57,955 bases of DNA, taken from assembly GCA_022511065.1 (NCBI GenBank), contig JAFLSG010000008.1, forward strand, positions 1 to 57,955. Direction: 5' to 3'. Under the pieces are notes generated by a model. That model saw only the letters and a list, made by a program, of their open reading frames with translations. It did not search any database and had not been told where the DNA came from. The position numbers and the translations under genes were made by a program. This DNA is from Prevotella sp. (GTDB lineage Bacteria > Bacteroidota > Bacteroidia > Bacteroidales > Bacteroidaceae). This document shows positions 34,195-43,707 of the stretch, in pieces (the stretch's first letter is position 1; each line of letters opens with the position of its first letter).

Positions 34195-36660
34195 ATGAGT
34201 GATCAAAATAAGAATTCATCTTTTCAGATGATAGCCGATATTGACGGCGATTTTCAGGATTTAATCAACAACGTGGAGACTCCGAGTTCCGTGCCTCTCC
34301 TGCCTGTCCGCAACATGGTGATATTCCCCGGCGTGGTGACTCCCGTGCTCATCGGGCGCGAATCGAGCAAACTCCTTGTCCAGAAGGCAGAGAAGAAGAA
34401 CACCGTTATCGGCATCGTCTGCCAGCGCGAACCAGAGACTGAGGTGCCTATGCAGGATGATCTCTACGAGACTGGAGTCTATGCCAAGGTGATGAAGCTG
34501 CTGACGCTGCCCAACGGCAACATCACAGCCATCGTGCAGGCATTGGGCCGTATGCGGATATTGAGCATCACCCAGTCGATTCCCTGCTTGCAAGCCATCG
34601 TGGAGCCTATCGCAGAGATAGAGCCAGAGAAGCGCGACCGGGAATTCAGGACGGCGATGGACGACTTGCGCACATTGGTGAACACCTACATCAGCGTGTC
34701 GGAAGACATACCCGACGAGGCGACCTTCGCCATCAAGAACATCACGAACAACATCATGGCGCTCAACTTCGTTTGCTCGAATATGCCGTTTACCGTAAAG
34801 GAGAAAATCAAACTCTTGGAGGTGGAGACCATCAAGGAACGGCTTTTCGGCACGATGAAGATCATCAACCGGGAAATCAACCTGCAGAATCTGAAGGCAG
34901 ACATCCGCAACAAGACGCGCGAGGACATCGACGAGCAGCAGCGCAACTACTTCCTGCAACAGCAAATCAAGAACCTGCAGGCGGAGATGGGTAACGGCGA
35001 GGCATCGCCCGAGAAGGCAGACCTGTTGAAAAAGGCGGAGGGAAAGAACTGGCCCGAGGACATCGCGAAGACTTTCTACAAGGAGGTGGACAAGTTGGAC
35101 AACTTCAATCCGCAAAGCCCCGACTTCAACGTGCAGCTGACCTACTTGCAGACTTTCGTGGCATTGCCGTGGTTGGAGTACACCCAAGACGATCTGAACA
35201 TCAAGCGGGCGCAACGTATTCTCGACCGCGACCACTACGGAATGGAGAAGGTGAAGGAGCGCATCCTCGAATATATGGCTGTCTTATCACTGCGCGGCGA
35301 CCTGAAAAGCCCAATTATCTGTCTCTACGGGCCTCCGGGAGTCGGCAAGACTTCCTTGGGAAAGTCGATAGCAGCAGCCATGAAGCGCAAGTATGTGCGC
35401 ATGTCGCTCGGTGGATTGCACGATGAAGCCGAGATACGTGGACACCGCCGCACCTACATCGGTGCGATGCCGGGACGTATCATCAAGAGTATTCAGAAGG
35501 CGGGAAGCTCTAACCCCGTGTTCATTCTCGACGAGATAGACAAGGTAACGCAGAACACGCACAACGGCGATCCTGCGTCGGCGCTGCTCGAAGTGCTCGA
35601 CCCGGAGCAGAACAATGCCTTTCACGACAACTACCTTGATGTGGACTACGACCTGTCGAAGGTGCTGTTCATCGCCACGGCAAACAATCTGAGCACCATC
35701 CCCCGCCCGTTGCTCGACCGTATGGAAATCATCGAAGTGAGTGGTTATATCACTGAGGAGAAATACGAGATAGCCAAGCGCCACCTGATTCCGCGGGAGT
35801 TGGAGAACACAGGACTGAATGCGCCCGACCTGAAACCGTCGTTCAACAAGGCCGCCATCGAGATGATTATCGAGCGATATACCCGTGAGAGCGGTGTGCG
35901 GCAGTTGGAGAAACAGATCAACAAGGCGTTGCGCAAGATAGCCTACAAGCATCAGCTCTTGGAGCCGGAAAGCAGCTACAAGAAGATAACTCCTAACGAG
36001 ATAGAGGACTTGCTCGGCAAACCGCCTTTCTATCGTGACATCTATCAGGGCAATGACTATGCGGGTGTGGTGACAGGCCTTGCATGGACGAGTGTGGGAG
36101 GAGAAATCCTCTTCATCGAAACCTCCCTCTCCAAAGGTAAAGGCTCAAAGCTTACGCTGACGGGAAACCTTGGCGACGTGATGAAAGAGTCTGCCATCCT
36201 TGCGTTGGAGTACGTGAAAGCGCATGCTGACAAACTTGGTATCGACTACAGAATCTTTGATAACTGGAACATTCACATCCACGTGCCGGAAGGTGCGACC
36301 CCGAAAGACGGCCCTTCGGCGGGTATCACCATCGCCACTTCCATCGCCTCTGCCCTCACGCAGCGTAAGGTAAGGAAGAACACGGCAATGACGGGAGAGA
36401 TTACGCTGCGCGGGAAAGTGCTGCCTGTGGGCGGCATCAAGGAGAAAATCCTTGCAGCCAAGCGTGCCGGTATCACCGACATCGTGATGTGCCGTGAGAA
36501 TGAAAAGGACATCAACGAGATTCCCGAGGTGTATCTGCAAGGCGTCACGTTCCACTATGTGGAGAACGTACAGGATGTGTGGGATTTTGCCCTGACTGAC
36601 GAGATTGTCAAGCAACCGCTGAACCTTGAGGTAAAGGAAGAGGAGAAAAAGGTAGGATGA
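34195..36660 (+). CDS. lon: ATP-dependent protease Lon
   Basis: This encodes an 821-residue cytosolic AAA+ protease that degrades misfolded and regulatory proteins. Domains in order are an N-terminal substrate-binding domain (from [17 protein letters not shown]), the AAA+ module (Walker [14 protein letters not shown], Walker B FILDEIDK) and the C-terminal protease. The catalytic Ser is in [10 protein letters not shown] and the Lys in the [12 protein letters not shown] segment. I chose the ATG at 34195 over one 27 nt upstream because it gives a conventional MSDQNKNSS start. It heads a five-gene operon and overlaps tgt by 4 nt. Confidence 0.95.
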   Translation: MSDQNKNSSFQMIADIDGDFQDLINNVETPSSVPLLPVRNMVIFPGVVTPVLIGRESSKLLVQKAEKKNTVIGIVCQREPETEVPMQDDLYETGVYAKVMKLLTLPNGNITAIVQALGRMRILSITQSIPCLQAIVEPIAEIEPEKRDREFRTAMDDLRTLVNTYISVSEDIPDEATFAIKNITNNIMALNFVCSNMPFTVKEKIKLLEVETIKERLFGTMKIINREINLQNLKADIRNKTREDIDEQQRNYFLQQQIKNLQAEMGNGEASPEKADLLKKAEGKNWPEDIAKTFYKEVDKLDNFNPQSPDFNVQLTYLQTFVALPWLEYTQDDLNIKRAQRILDRDHYGMEKVKERILEYMAVLSLRGDLKSPIICLYGPPGVGKTSLGKSIAAAMKRKYVRMSLGGLHDEAEIRGHRRTYIGAMPGRIIKSIQKAGSSNPVFILDEIDKVTQNTHNGDPASALLEVLDPEQNNAFHDNYLDVDYDLSKVLFIATANNLSTIPRPLLDRMEIIEVSGYITEEKYEIAKRHLIPRELENTGLNAPDLKPSFNKAAIEMIIERYTRESGVRQLEKQINKALRKIAYKHQLLEPESSYKKITPNEIEDLLGKPPFYRDIYQGNDYAGVVTGLAWTSVGGEILFIETSLSKGKGSKLTLTGNLGDVMKESAILALEYVKAHADKLGIDYRIFDNWNIHIHVPEGATPKDGPSAGITIATSIASALTQRKVRKNTAMTGEITLRGKVLPVGGIKEKILAAKRAGITDIVMCRENEKDINEIPEVYLQGVTFHYVENVQDVWDFALTDEIVKQPLNLEVKEEEKKVG

Positions 36661-37784
36661 CGTTTGAGATACAGCATAGCGACTCGGCGAGTGATGCCCG
36701 CGCGGGAGTGATTACCACCGCCCACGGACAGATTCAGACCCCCATCTTCATGCCTGTCGGCACGGTGGGAGCCGTCAAGGGTGTGCATTTCAGTGAACTG
36801 CGCGAGCAGGTGAAGGCACAGATTATCCTTGGCAACACCTACCATCTCTATTTGCGGCCGGGACTTGACATATTGCAAAAAGCGGGCGGGCTGCACAAGT
36901 TCAATACGTGGGAACGCCCCATCCTGACTGACTCCGGCGGTTTTCAAGTCTTTTCGCTGACGGGCATCCGCAAGCTTCGCGAGGAAGGCTGTGAGTTCCG
37001 AAGCCATATTGACGGTTCCAAGCATTTCTTCACGCCGGAGAATGTGATGGACACGGAGCGCATCATCGGTGCGGACATCATGATGGCGTTTGATGAATGC
37101 CCGCCCGGAGACAGCGACTATCGGTATGCCGAGAAGAGCCTGCAACTGACGCAACGCTGGTTGGAACGCTGCGTGAAGCGCTTTAACGAGACCGAACCAC
37201 TGTACGGTTATCCGCAGAGCCTCTTTCCTATCGTGCAGGGCTGCACCTTCAAAGACCTGCGGCGTGAGGCTGCCAAGCACGTGGCGGACATCGGTGCTGA
37301 TGGGAATGCCATCGGAGGATTAGCCGTAGGAGAGCCGACGGAGGTGATGTATGAGATGATTGAGGTGGTGAATGAGATTCTGCCCAAGGACAAGCCTCGC
37401 TATCTGATGGGTGTGGGCACGCCGCAGAACATTCTGGAAGCCATCGAGCGTGGGGTGGATATGTTCGACTGCGTGATGCCTACCCGCAATGGGCGCAATG
37501 CGATGCTCTTCACCTACGAGGGTACGATGAACATGCGCAACAAGAAGTGGGAGGACGATTTCTCCCCCATTGACCCTGACGGCTGCGAACTTGACCGCAT
37601 CCACACGAAGGCATACCTGCACCATCTGTTCAAGGCACAGGAGCTTTTGGCGATGCAGATAGCCAGCATCCATAACCTTGCCTTCTACCTGCGGCTCGTC
37701 ACGGATGCACGCAAGCATATTATTGAAGGTGACTTCGTGCAGTGGAAGCGCAGCGTCATCGAACAATTAGGACAACGGAGATGA
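36657..37784 (+). CDS. tgt: queuine tRNA-ribosyltransferase
   Basis: This encodes a 375-residue TIM-barrel enzyme that swaps guanine at the wobble position of GUN-anticodon tRNAs for preQ1. It has LTDSGGFQVFSL with the catalytic-region Asp, GGLAVGEPTEVMYEM and FDCVMPTRNGRNAML. The conserved C-terminal zinc-ligand region is shifted or atypical, with one cysteine in GCELDRIHTKAYL. It overlaps lon and the lptF/G-type gene by 4 nt each. Confidence 0.95.
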   Translation: MTFEIQHSDSASDARAGVITTAHGQIQTPIFMPVGTVGAVKGVHFSELREQVKAQIILGNTYHLYLRPGLDILQKAGGLHKFNTWERPILTDSGGFQVFSLTGIRKLREEGCEFRSHIDGSKHFFTPENVMDTERIIGADIMMAFDECPPGDSDYRYAEKSLQLTQRWLERCVKRFNETEPLYGYPQSLFPIVQGCTFKDLRREAAKHVADIGADGNAIGGLAVGEPTEVMYEMIEVVNEILPKDKPRYLMGVGTPQNILEAIERGVDMFDCVMPTRNGRNAMLFTYEGTMNMRNKKWEDDFSPIDPDGCELDRIHTKAYLHHLFKAQELLAMQIASIHNLAFYLRLVTDARKHIIEGDFVQWKRSVIEQLGQRR

Positions 37785-38884
37785 TGAGTAACAAATTCAT
37801 AACACGGCTTGACAGGTACATCATTGCCAAGTTCATTGGTACCTACATCTATTCGATACTGCTGATTATCTCCATCAGCATCGTCTTCGACGTGAACGAG
37901 AACCTTGCGAAGTTCTCCACTTACGGCGCGCCGGTGAAGGCTATCGTCTTTGATTACTACGCTAACTTCATCCCCTACTTCGCCAATCTCTTCTCTCCTC
38001 TCTTCGTGTTCATCGCTGTTATCTTCTTCACCTCAAAGTTGGCGGGCAACAGCGAGATTATCGCCATGCTTGCGGCGGGTGTCAGTTTCAAGCGCTTGCT
38101 GCGTCCTTACATGATTTCGGCAGCCTTGATTGCCGTGCTCAACTTCTACCTTGGCGCGTACGTGATACCGAAAGGAAACATCGTGAAGATGGACTTTGAG
38201 ACGAAGTACAAGAACCGCAAGCGTAACACGTCGGCCACAAACGTGCAGTTGATGGTAGGCCCCGGCATCATTGCCTACCTGCAACAGTACGATGACCGCT
38301 CCAAGACCGGTTACGGATTCTCGCTCGACAAGTTCGAGAACAAGAAACTCGTCAGTCACATGACGGCCTCCACCATCCGCTATGACTCCATCAGCGAGAC
38401 CAAATATCACTGGAAAGCGCAGAACTATAAGATTCGCACGCTGAAGGGACTGCGCGAAGAAATCAAGTCGGGCGTGGTCATCGACACGATGATTCAGATG
38501 GAACCGATGGACTTGGTATTCTCCAAAGGACAACAGGAGACGCTCACCTCGCCGGAACTGCAGCAGTATGTATCCAAGCAGATGGAGCGTGGAAGTGGCA
38601 ATGTGGTGCAGTATGAGGTGGAATATCACAAGCGAATAGCCACCTCCTTCGCCTCGTTCATCCTGACCATCATCGGCGTGTCGCTCTCCAGTCGCAAGCG
38701 AAAGGGAGGCATGGGACTCTATCTCGGTATCGGACTTGCCTTGTCCTTTGCCTATATCTTGCTCCAGACCGTCAGCGCCACGTTTGCCATCAATGCAGAC
38801 ACGCCGCCGATGCTCGCCGCATGGATACCTAATATCCTATATGTGTTCATTGCCTATTTCTGCTATAGACAGGCACCCAATTAA
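37781..38884 (+). CDS. LptF/LptG-family (YjgP/YjgQ) permease
   Basis: This encodes a 367-residue inner-membrane protein with three membrane segments near each end around a large periplasmic domain. The start MMSNKFITRLDRYIIAKFIG and the LAAGVSFKRLLRPYMISA region are typical of LptF/LptG, which pull lipopolysaccharide out of the inner membrane with LptB. The sequence does not tell whether it is F or G. It sits in the lon-tgt operon; no lptB, lptC or lptA is in the window. Confidence 0.9.
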   Translation: MMSNKFITRLDRYIIAKFIGTYIYSILLIISISIVFDVNENLAKFSTYGAPVKAIVFDYYANFIPYFANLFSPLFVFIAVIFFTSKLAGNSEIIAMLAAGVSFKRLLRPYMISAALIAVLNFYLGAYVIPKGNIVKMDFETKYKNRKRNTSATNVQLMVGPGIIAYLQQYDDRSKTGYGFSLDKFENKKLVSHMTASTIRYDSISETKYHWKAQNYKIRTLKGLREEIKSGVVIDTMIQMEPMDLVFSKGQQETLTSPELQQYVSKQMERGSGNVVQYEVEYHKRIATSFASFILTIIGVSLSSRKRKGGMGLYLGIGLALSFAYILLQTVSATFAINADTPPMLAAWIPNILYVFIAYFCYRQAPN

Positions 38885-38902
38885 TACAAAACGACAGAAA
38901 AA

Positions 38903-40168
38903 GTGAAATTTGAAGAAACATATCTGAACGACAATATCCTCGACGCGCTCTATGATATGCGCTTCGACGAGATGACCCCCATACAGGAGCGGTGCATTCC
39001 CGAGATTCTTGACGGCTACGATGTGCTCGGTGTGGCACAGACGGGTACGGGAAAGACTGCAGCCTATCTGCTGCCTATCCTCTCGCTGCTCGACGACGGC
39101 GGCTATCCGAAGGATGCCATCAATTGCGTCATTATGTCGCCTACGCGCGAACTTGCGCAGCAGATAGACCAGGCAATGCAGGGCTTCGGCTACTATTTGG
39201 ACGGCGTGAGTTCCGTAGCGGTTTATGGCGGAAATGACGGTGGACGCTACGAACAGGAGCTGCGCGGCATGCGACTGGGTGCTGATGTGCTCATCGCCAC
39301 GCCGGGCCGACTGATTAGTCATCTGAAAGTGGGCAACCTTGACCTGTCTCGCTGCTCTTTCTTCGTACTCGACGAGGCCGACCGTATGCTCGACATGGGA
39401 TTCATTGACGACATCAACAAGATTGTGAACGAGTTGCCGCAAAACTGTCAGCGCGTGATGTTCTCCGCCACGATGCCGAAGAAGATTCGTGAACTCGCCG
39501 TGTCGCTGCTTCATGACCCTGTGGAAATCAAGATTGCCGTGTCAAAGCCCGCAGAGAAAATACAACAGTCTGCATACGTGTGCTACGAGCCGCAGAAGCT
39601 GAAAATCATCAATCACATCTTTCAGGCGGGCGACTTGCAGCGCGTCATCATCTTCTCAGGGAAGAAGGACAAGGTGAAAGACATCACCCGAAGTCTGAAG
39701 CAGATGCACATCAACTGCGACCAGATGCACAGCGACCTGTCGCAACAGGAGCGCGACGAGGTGATGTATCGCTTCAAGGCAGGGCAGACCGACGTGCTTG
39801 TGGCTACCGACATCGTGAGCCGAGGCATTGACATCGACGACATCCGCACTGTCATCAACTACGATGTTCCCCACGATGCGGAAGATTATGTTCACCGCAT
39901 TGGGCGCACAGCCCGCGCTGACCGTGACGGGCAGGCCATCACATTCGTCAGCGAGGCCGACATCTATCGTTTTCAGCAGATAGAGCATTTCCTCGGCAAG
40001 GAGGTCGCGAAGGATCCGCTGCCCGAAGGACTTGGTGATGCCCCAGAATATACCAAGCGCGAGAAGAAACGTTCCAATACGCGCCGACGCGGACGCTGGC
40101 ACAGTCGCGGTAATGGCAAGAACAATCACAAGAAGACCGGGAAGAAATCCCGGAAGCCGGAAAAATAA
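38903..40168 (+). CDS. DEAD-box RNA helicase, RhlE-like
   Basis: This encodes a 421-residue ATP-dependent RNA helicase starting at GTG. Motifs are complete: AQTGTGKTAAYLL, PTRELAQQ, TPGRL, DEADRMLDMGF, SATM, ATDIVSRGID and HRIGRTAR. A basic C-terminal tail from about residue 385 (rich in Lys/Arg and RRRGRWHSRGNG) probably binds RNA. Likely roles are ribosome assembly and mRNA decay, since rny is also encoded nearby, but no specific target can be read. It is 18 bp after the permease gene. Confidence 0.93.
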   Translation: MKFEETYLNDNILDALYDMRFDEMTPIQERCIPEILDGYDVLGVAQTGTGKTAAYLLPILSLLDDGGYPKDAINCVIMSPTRELAQQIDQAMQGFGYYLDGVSSVAVYGGNDGGRYEQELRGMRLGADVLIATPGRLISHLKVGNLDLSRCSFFVLDEADRMLDMGFIDDINKIVNELPQNCQRVMFSATMPKKIRELAVSLLHDPVEIKIAVSKPAEKIQQSAYVCYEPQKLKIINHIFQAGDLQRVIIFSGKKDKVKDITRSLKQMHINCDQMHSDLSQQERDEVMYRFKAGQTDVLVATDIVSRGIDIDDIRTVINYDVPHDAEDYVHRIGRTARADRDGQAITFVSEADIYRFQQIEHFLGKEVAKDPLPEGLGDAPEYTKREKKRSNTRRRGRWHSRGNGKNNHKKTGKKSRKPEK

Positions 40169-40174
40169 AGCAAT

Positions 40175-41008
40175 ATGATTACCTTTCCCATCGCAAAGAT
40201 CAATCTTGGACTCAATGTCGTGGAGCGCCGTCCCGACGGGTATCACAATCTTGAGACCGTATTTTATCCCGTTGCCATCAAGGATGCCCTCGAGGTATTC
40301 CCGATGAATGAAGGCTTTCCTTCGGATGTGGATTGCGACTTGAAGGTGACGAACATTCACATTGAAGGCGACGAGCAGCGTAACCTCGTAGTCAGGGCGT
40401 ATCAGATGTTGAAACAGGACTACCCTGCCCTGCCCCGCATTCACGCGCATTTATATAAAGGTATTCCCACCCAGGCAGGCATGGGGGGCGGGTCGAGCGA
40501 CTGCGGTTTTATGATTACCCTGCTCAACGACCAGTTTCAGCTTGGCCTTTCCCGTCAGCAGATGATTGACTATGCCGCCCGTCTCGGGGCTGATTGCGCT
40601 TTCTTCATTGTCAATGAGCCTTGCTATGCGGAGGGCATTGGCGAGAAGTTGCAACCAATAGCCCTTGATTTGAGTGGATGGCATCTTGCCGTTGTACGCC
40701 CCGATATTCCCGTTTCCACCAAGGAAGCCTTCTCGCTGATTGTGCCGCAGCACCCTGCCCGAAACTGTCGCGATATCGTGATGCAGCCTGTAGAGACTTG
40801 GCGTGACAGCCTGACGAATGACTTTGAGCGGAGCGTCTTTGCCATCCATCCCGAACTCGGCAAGGTAAAGGAACAACTCTACACACAGGGAGCCGTCTAT
40901 GCTGCTATGTCAGGCAGTGGCAGTTCGCTCTTCGGACTCTTTCGTGAACCAATTAGTCTCAATACTTTCCAATCGGAAGGCACGTTTACGGCGATGCTCA
41001 CGCTATAA
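40175..41008 (+). CDS. ispE: 4-diphosphocytidyl-2-C-methyl-D-erythritol kinase
   Basis: This encodes a 277-residue GHMP kinase of the MEP isoprenoid pathway. The motif KINLGLNVVERRPDGYHNLE starts the domain, GIPTQAGMGGGSSDCGF is the ATP-binding loop, and MSGSGSSLFGLF is the C-terminal GHMP motif. Length is standard. It is the last gene of the lon operon, 6 bp after the helicase, and is followed by a terminator shared with galE. Confidence 0.94.
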   Translation: MITFPIAKINLGLNVVERRPDGYHNLETVFYPVAIKDALEVFPMNEGFPSDVDCDLKVTNIHIEGDEQRNLVVRAYQMLKQDYPALPRIHAHLYKGIPTQAGMGGGSSDCGFMITLLNDQFQLGLSRQQMIDYAARLGADCAFFIVNEPCYAEGIGEKLQPIALDLSGWHLAVVRPDIPVSTKEAFSLIVPQHPARNCRDIVMQPVETWRDSLTNDFERSVFAIHPELGKVKEQLYTQGAVYAAMSGSGSSLFGLFREPISLNTFQSEGTFTAMLTL

Positions 41009-41015
41009 GAAAGAA

Positions 41016-41092
41016 ATGGACTCGCGATTCTCATCGGGAGTCCATAACAACACAAACACAAATGCAGTCTTCTGAAAAAAGACCGCTTTTTT
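41016..41092. terminator. terminator region between ispE and galE
   Basis: Two hairpins occur in tandem. ATGGACTC/GAGTCCAT (41016-41045) is followed by GTCTT/AAGAC within 41064-41086. The second runs into TTTTTT on the plus strand, terminating ispE. Confidence 0.7.
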
Positions 41093-41099
41093 CCTTACT

Positions 41100-42140
41100 T
41101 TATTGTATTCCTTCTGCGCGAAGCTTCTCCTGCCACTTCCACGCACTCTTCAGTACCTCTTCCGTAGGAGTCTCAGCTTTCCATCCGAGTACCTCGTTGG
41201 CCTTCGTCACATCGCCCCATACCTGCTCGATATCACCTTCGCGGCGCGGTGCGTAGGTCCAGTTCACTTTCACGCCCGTGGCCTTCTCAAAACCTTCCAC
41301 GACCTCTAATGTCGAGAGTCCCTTGCCCGTACCGATGTTGAACACCTCCACGGCATCCGTCTCCGGCTTGTCGAGCACGCGCTCCATTGCCTTCACATGT
41401 GCCTTGGCGAGATCCACCACATAGATGTAGTCGCGTATACAGGTCTTGTCGGGTGTGTTGTAGTCGTTGCCAAAAATCTTCAGCTGTCCGCGGATGCCCA
41501 TAGCTGTCTGCGTCACAAACGGAATCAGATTCATGGGTACGCCATTGGGCAGTTCACCGATATGTGCCGTCGGGTGCGCCCCAATCGGGTTGAAGTATCT
41601 CAGGATAACGCTCTTGATGGGTGCGCCCGAGTGGATGTAGTCATAGATAATCTCCTCGTTAATCTGCTTCGTGTTTCCGTAAGGAGACATCGCCTTCTGA
41701 ATGGGTGCATCCTCCGTTACAGGCAGATGCTCCTGTGAAGGCTGGCCATATACCGTGCAAGAACTTGAGAAGATGATGCCCTTCACGTCATACTTCGGCA
41801 TCAGCTCCAACAGGTTAATCAGGCTTGTCAGGTTGTTGCGGTAGTAGAGCAACGGCTTTTCAACACTCTCTCCCACTGCCTTCGATGCAGCGAAATGAAT
41901 GATACCCTCAATCTTCGGGTACTTCTTGAACACTCCCTCCAACGCCTCGAAGTCGCAGCAATCTACCTTCTCAAAAGCCGGGCGCGCACCCGTGATTTTC
42001 TCGATGCCGTCGAGTACGTTCTCGTTGGAGTTCGAGAGATTGTCAATGATAACCACCTCATAGCCTGCTTCTTGCAGTTCCACGGTCGTATGGCTTCCGA
42101 TGAAGCCCGTGCCGCCTGTCACCAAAATAGTCTGTTTCAT
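41100..42140 (-). CDS. galE: UDP-glucose 4-epimerase
   Basis: This encodes a 346-residue SDR epimerase interconverting UDP-glucose and UDP-galactose. The NAD-binding motif TGGTGFIGSH starts the protein. Catalytic Ser/Tyr-Lys residues are in SSSCTVYGQP and SPYGNTKQINEE, and FNIGTGKGLSTLEVV follows. The ATG at 42140 is chosen because it begins MKQTILVTGG; a longer frame precedes it without support. It is a single gene with a promoter box 40 bp upstream. Confidence 0.95.
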   Translation of the reverse strand: MKQTILVTGGTGFIGSHTTVELQEAGYEVVIIDNLSNSNENVLDGIEKITGARPAFEKVDCCDFEALEGVFKKYPKIEGIIHFAASKAVGESVEKPLLYYRNNLTSLINLLELMPKYDVKGIIFSSSCTVYGQPSQEHLPVTEDAPIQKAMSPYGNTKQINEEIIYDYIHSGAPIKSVILRYFNPIGAHPTAHIGELPNGVPMNLIPFVTQTAMGIRGQLKIFGNDYNTPDKTCIRDYIYVVDLAKAHVKAMERVLDKPETDAVEVFNIGTGKGLSTLEVVEGFEKATGVKVNWTYAPRREGDIEQVWGDVTKANEVLGWKAETPTEEVLKSAWKWQEKLRAEGIQ

Positions 42141-42179
42141 ATCTATTATGTTCTTTTTTAATTGATTTGTCTTTGGGCA

Positions 42180-42187
42180 CAAAGGTA
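42180..42187 (-). promoter_or_regulatory. -7 promoter box of galE
   Basis: Minus-strand TACCTTTG, 40 bp upstream of the ATG at 42140. Nothing else is recognisable in 42188-42380. Confidence 0.65.
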
Positions 42188-42380
42188 CTAAAAATTTCGT
42201 AGAAATATTTTATTTGTGCATAAATTTTCAAAGAAACAAGGAAGTATATATGGTAGGAAAGATATGAGGAAGTCGGTCTGTTGGGATTCCAAGACAAATT
42301 AGAGTGGCAACATAATGACGAGACTGCGGAAATAGATTGTCTCGGAACTATACCCAAGCCCATAACCATCGTACTCTGGA

Positions 42381-42995
42381 TCAACCAATGTCTCCAAAGA
42401 CAAACCGCAGCGACTCAAAGAATTGCACAGCCAAGATGTAGAGGATAAAGAGCGGAGCGCCTTTTTCTACGCCAAAAGATAGGGCATGGAGTACATCGGA
42501 AAGGGTTTTTAGTTTTCCCGACATTACTCCGAAGGTGATGGAAAAGATGCAAACACCGAAGGCAATGACGGACACAAGGCTGCGACTGAAAGGCGAAGGA
42601 AAGAGTTCGCCCGTGACGGAAAGGAGAATGGCATGGGGCACGACGGTCAGCAAGGCGATGACAAGTATCAGCAGCCCGAGGAATGCAAAGGCGACGCGGA
42701 GGGCAAGCTTGTCGCGATAACTGAGCGGCACGCGGGATGTGAGCAGTCCGACCGCCCCACTCTTCTGGAAACTGCCGAAGGCAATAAGCAGCAGAATCAG
42801 CCAGACCAACAGCGGAGAGGCAAGCATTTGGGAGAAAGAGCCAAAGAACCAACGGATGCCCTCGGAGGAGAGCAGCGAGCGCACACCATCGGTCATCGTT
42901 GCCGACAAAAGCCATGAGGCAATAATAAGTATTGCCTCCGCCACCATAAAGAAAGCACAGACCGCTGCAAGACCGACCCTTTTGCCCTTATTCAT
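42381..42995 (-). CDS. half-size AbgT-like membrane protein
   Basis: This encodes a 204-residue, very hydrophobic protein with about five or six membrane segments. SEGIRWFFGSFSQMLASPLL and LIAFGSFQKSGAVG resemble the first part of AbgT (p-aminobenzoyl-glutamate) transporters. VPHAILLSVTGELFPSPFSR and IFSITFGVMSGKLKTLSDV resemble the later half. The family is normally about 510 residues, so this is a reduced form. The start at 42995 overlaps the response regulator stop, which links it to the two-component genes. The transported substrate is unknown. Confidence 0.65.
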   Translation of the reverse strand: MNKGKRVGLAAVCAFFMVAEAILIIASWLLSATMTDGVRSLLSSEGIRWFFGSFSQMLASPLLVWLILLLIAFGSFQKSGAVGLLTSRVPLSYRDKLALRVAFAFLGLLILVIALLTVVPHAILLSVTGELFPSPFSRSLVSVIAFGVCIFSITFGVMSGKLKTLSDVLHALSFGVEKGAPLFILYILAVQFFESLRFVFGDIG

Positions 42996-43707
42996 CATCA
43001 GCTTCCAGATTGTCAATGTCAAGAATACGCAGCTCGAGCGCACGAACAACGAGGCGAGTCGCATTCACGTTGCCTGTCGTATCGGGGAACAGCTTGCGAA
43101 TCAAATCGTTCTGCCGCTTCTCAAGACTTTTCACGCCAAAGGGCATCCCCCGAAGATTGGTAATCTGCTCCTTTGTATAGCCAAGGGCAAGATGGCGGAG
43201 AAAACGCTCGTCGTACTCATCAATCTCGTAATTGACAACCGCCTCCTGTTTAATAAGTTGTCCACTAACCACGCCCTTGAAGCGCTCCACAATCTTTTCG
43301 AGTATCGGCTCATTGAATACTAACTGCTTTCCTTCCATCACAGCCAGCACATCGCGACGCGTCAGCAACTCGCCTGTCTTGAGGATGATGCCGTCTGCCC
43401 CTGCGTCAAGTACATCCACCCATAGCTTTTCATTGAGAATCTCGCCAGTGAAGATAAGCACCTTCACATCGGGATGCAACTCTTTTGTATGTCGGCAAAT
43501 CTCCACGCCCACGGTCGTTGAGCCTCCCAAACCGAGGTCAAGCAGCACGAGGTCGGGCTTCTGCTGTTTGAGAATTCGCCAATATGCCTGCTCGCTGTCA
43601 GCCGTTCCGATAACCTCCGCCTCGGGAATGTCGCTGCGAATGATGCCTTGCGTGCCTTTCAATTCGAGGGGCACGTCCTCCACGATGATTACCTTGAATT
43701 TTTCCAT
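42988..43707 (-). CDS. response regulator, receiver plus HTH
   Basis: This encodes a 239-residue protein with an N-terminal receiver domain ([13 protein letters not shown], phospho-acceptor Asp in LVLLDLGLGG, Lys in GIILKTGELL). A linker and a LuxR-like DNA-binding region follow (about 160-225, with RFLRHLALGYTKEQITNLRG). The HTH is divergent, so the fold is inferred. It overlaps the upstream sensor kinase by 19 nt and the downstream AbgT-like gene by 8 nt, forming a coupled three-gene set. Confidence 0.88.
   Translation of the reverse strand: MEKFKVIIVEDVPLELKGTQGIIRSDIPEAEVIGTADSEQAYWRILKQQKPDLVLLDLGLGGSTTVGVEICRHTKELHPDVKVLIFTGEILNEKLWVDVLDAGADGIILKTGELLTRRDVLAVMEGKQLVFNEPILEKIVERFKGVVSGQLIKQEAVVNYEIDEYDERFLRHLALGYTKEQITNLRGMPFGVKSLEKRQNDLIRKLFPDTTGNVNATRLVVRALELRILDIDNLEADDE

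Noticed and set aside
42058..42384. 108-codon minus-strand frame upstream of galE.
   Set aside because: It runs through the galE promoter and start, with no motif.
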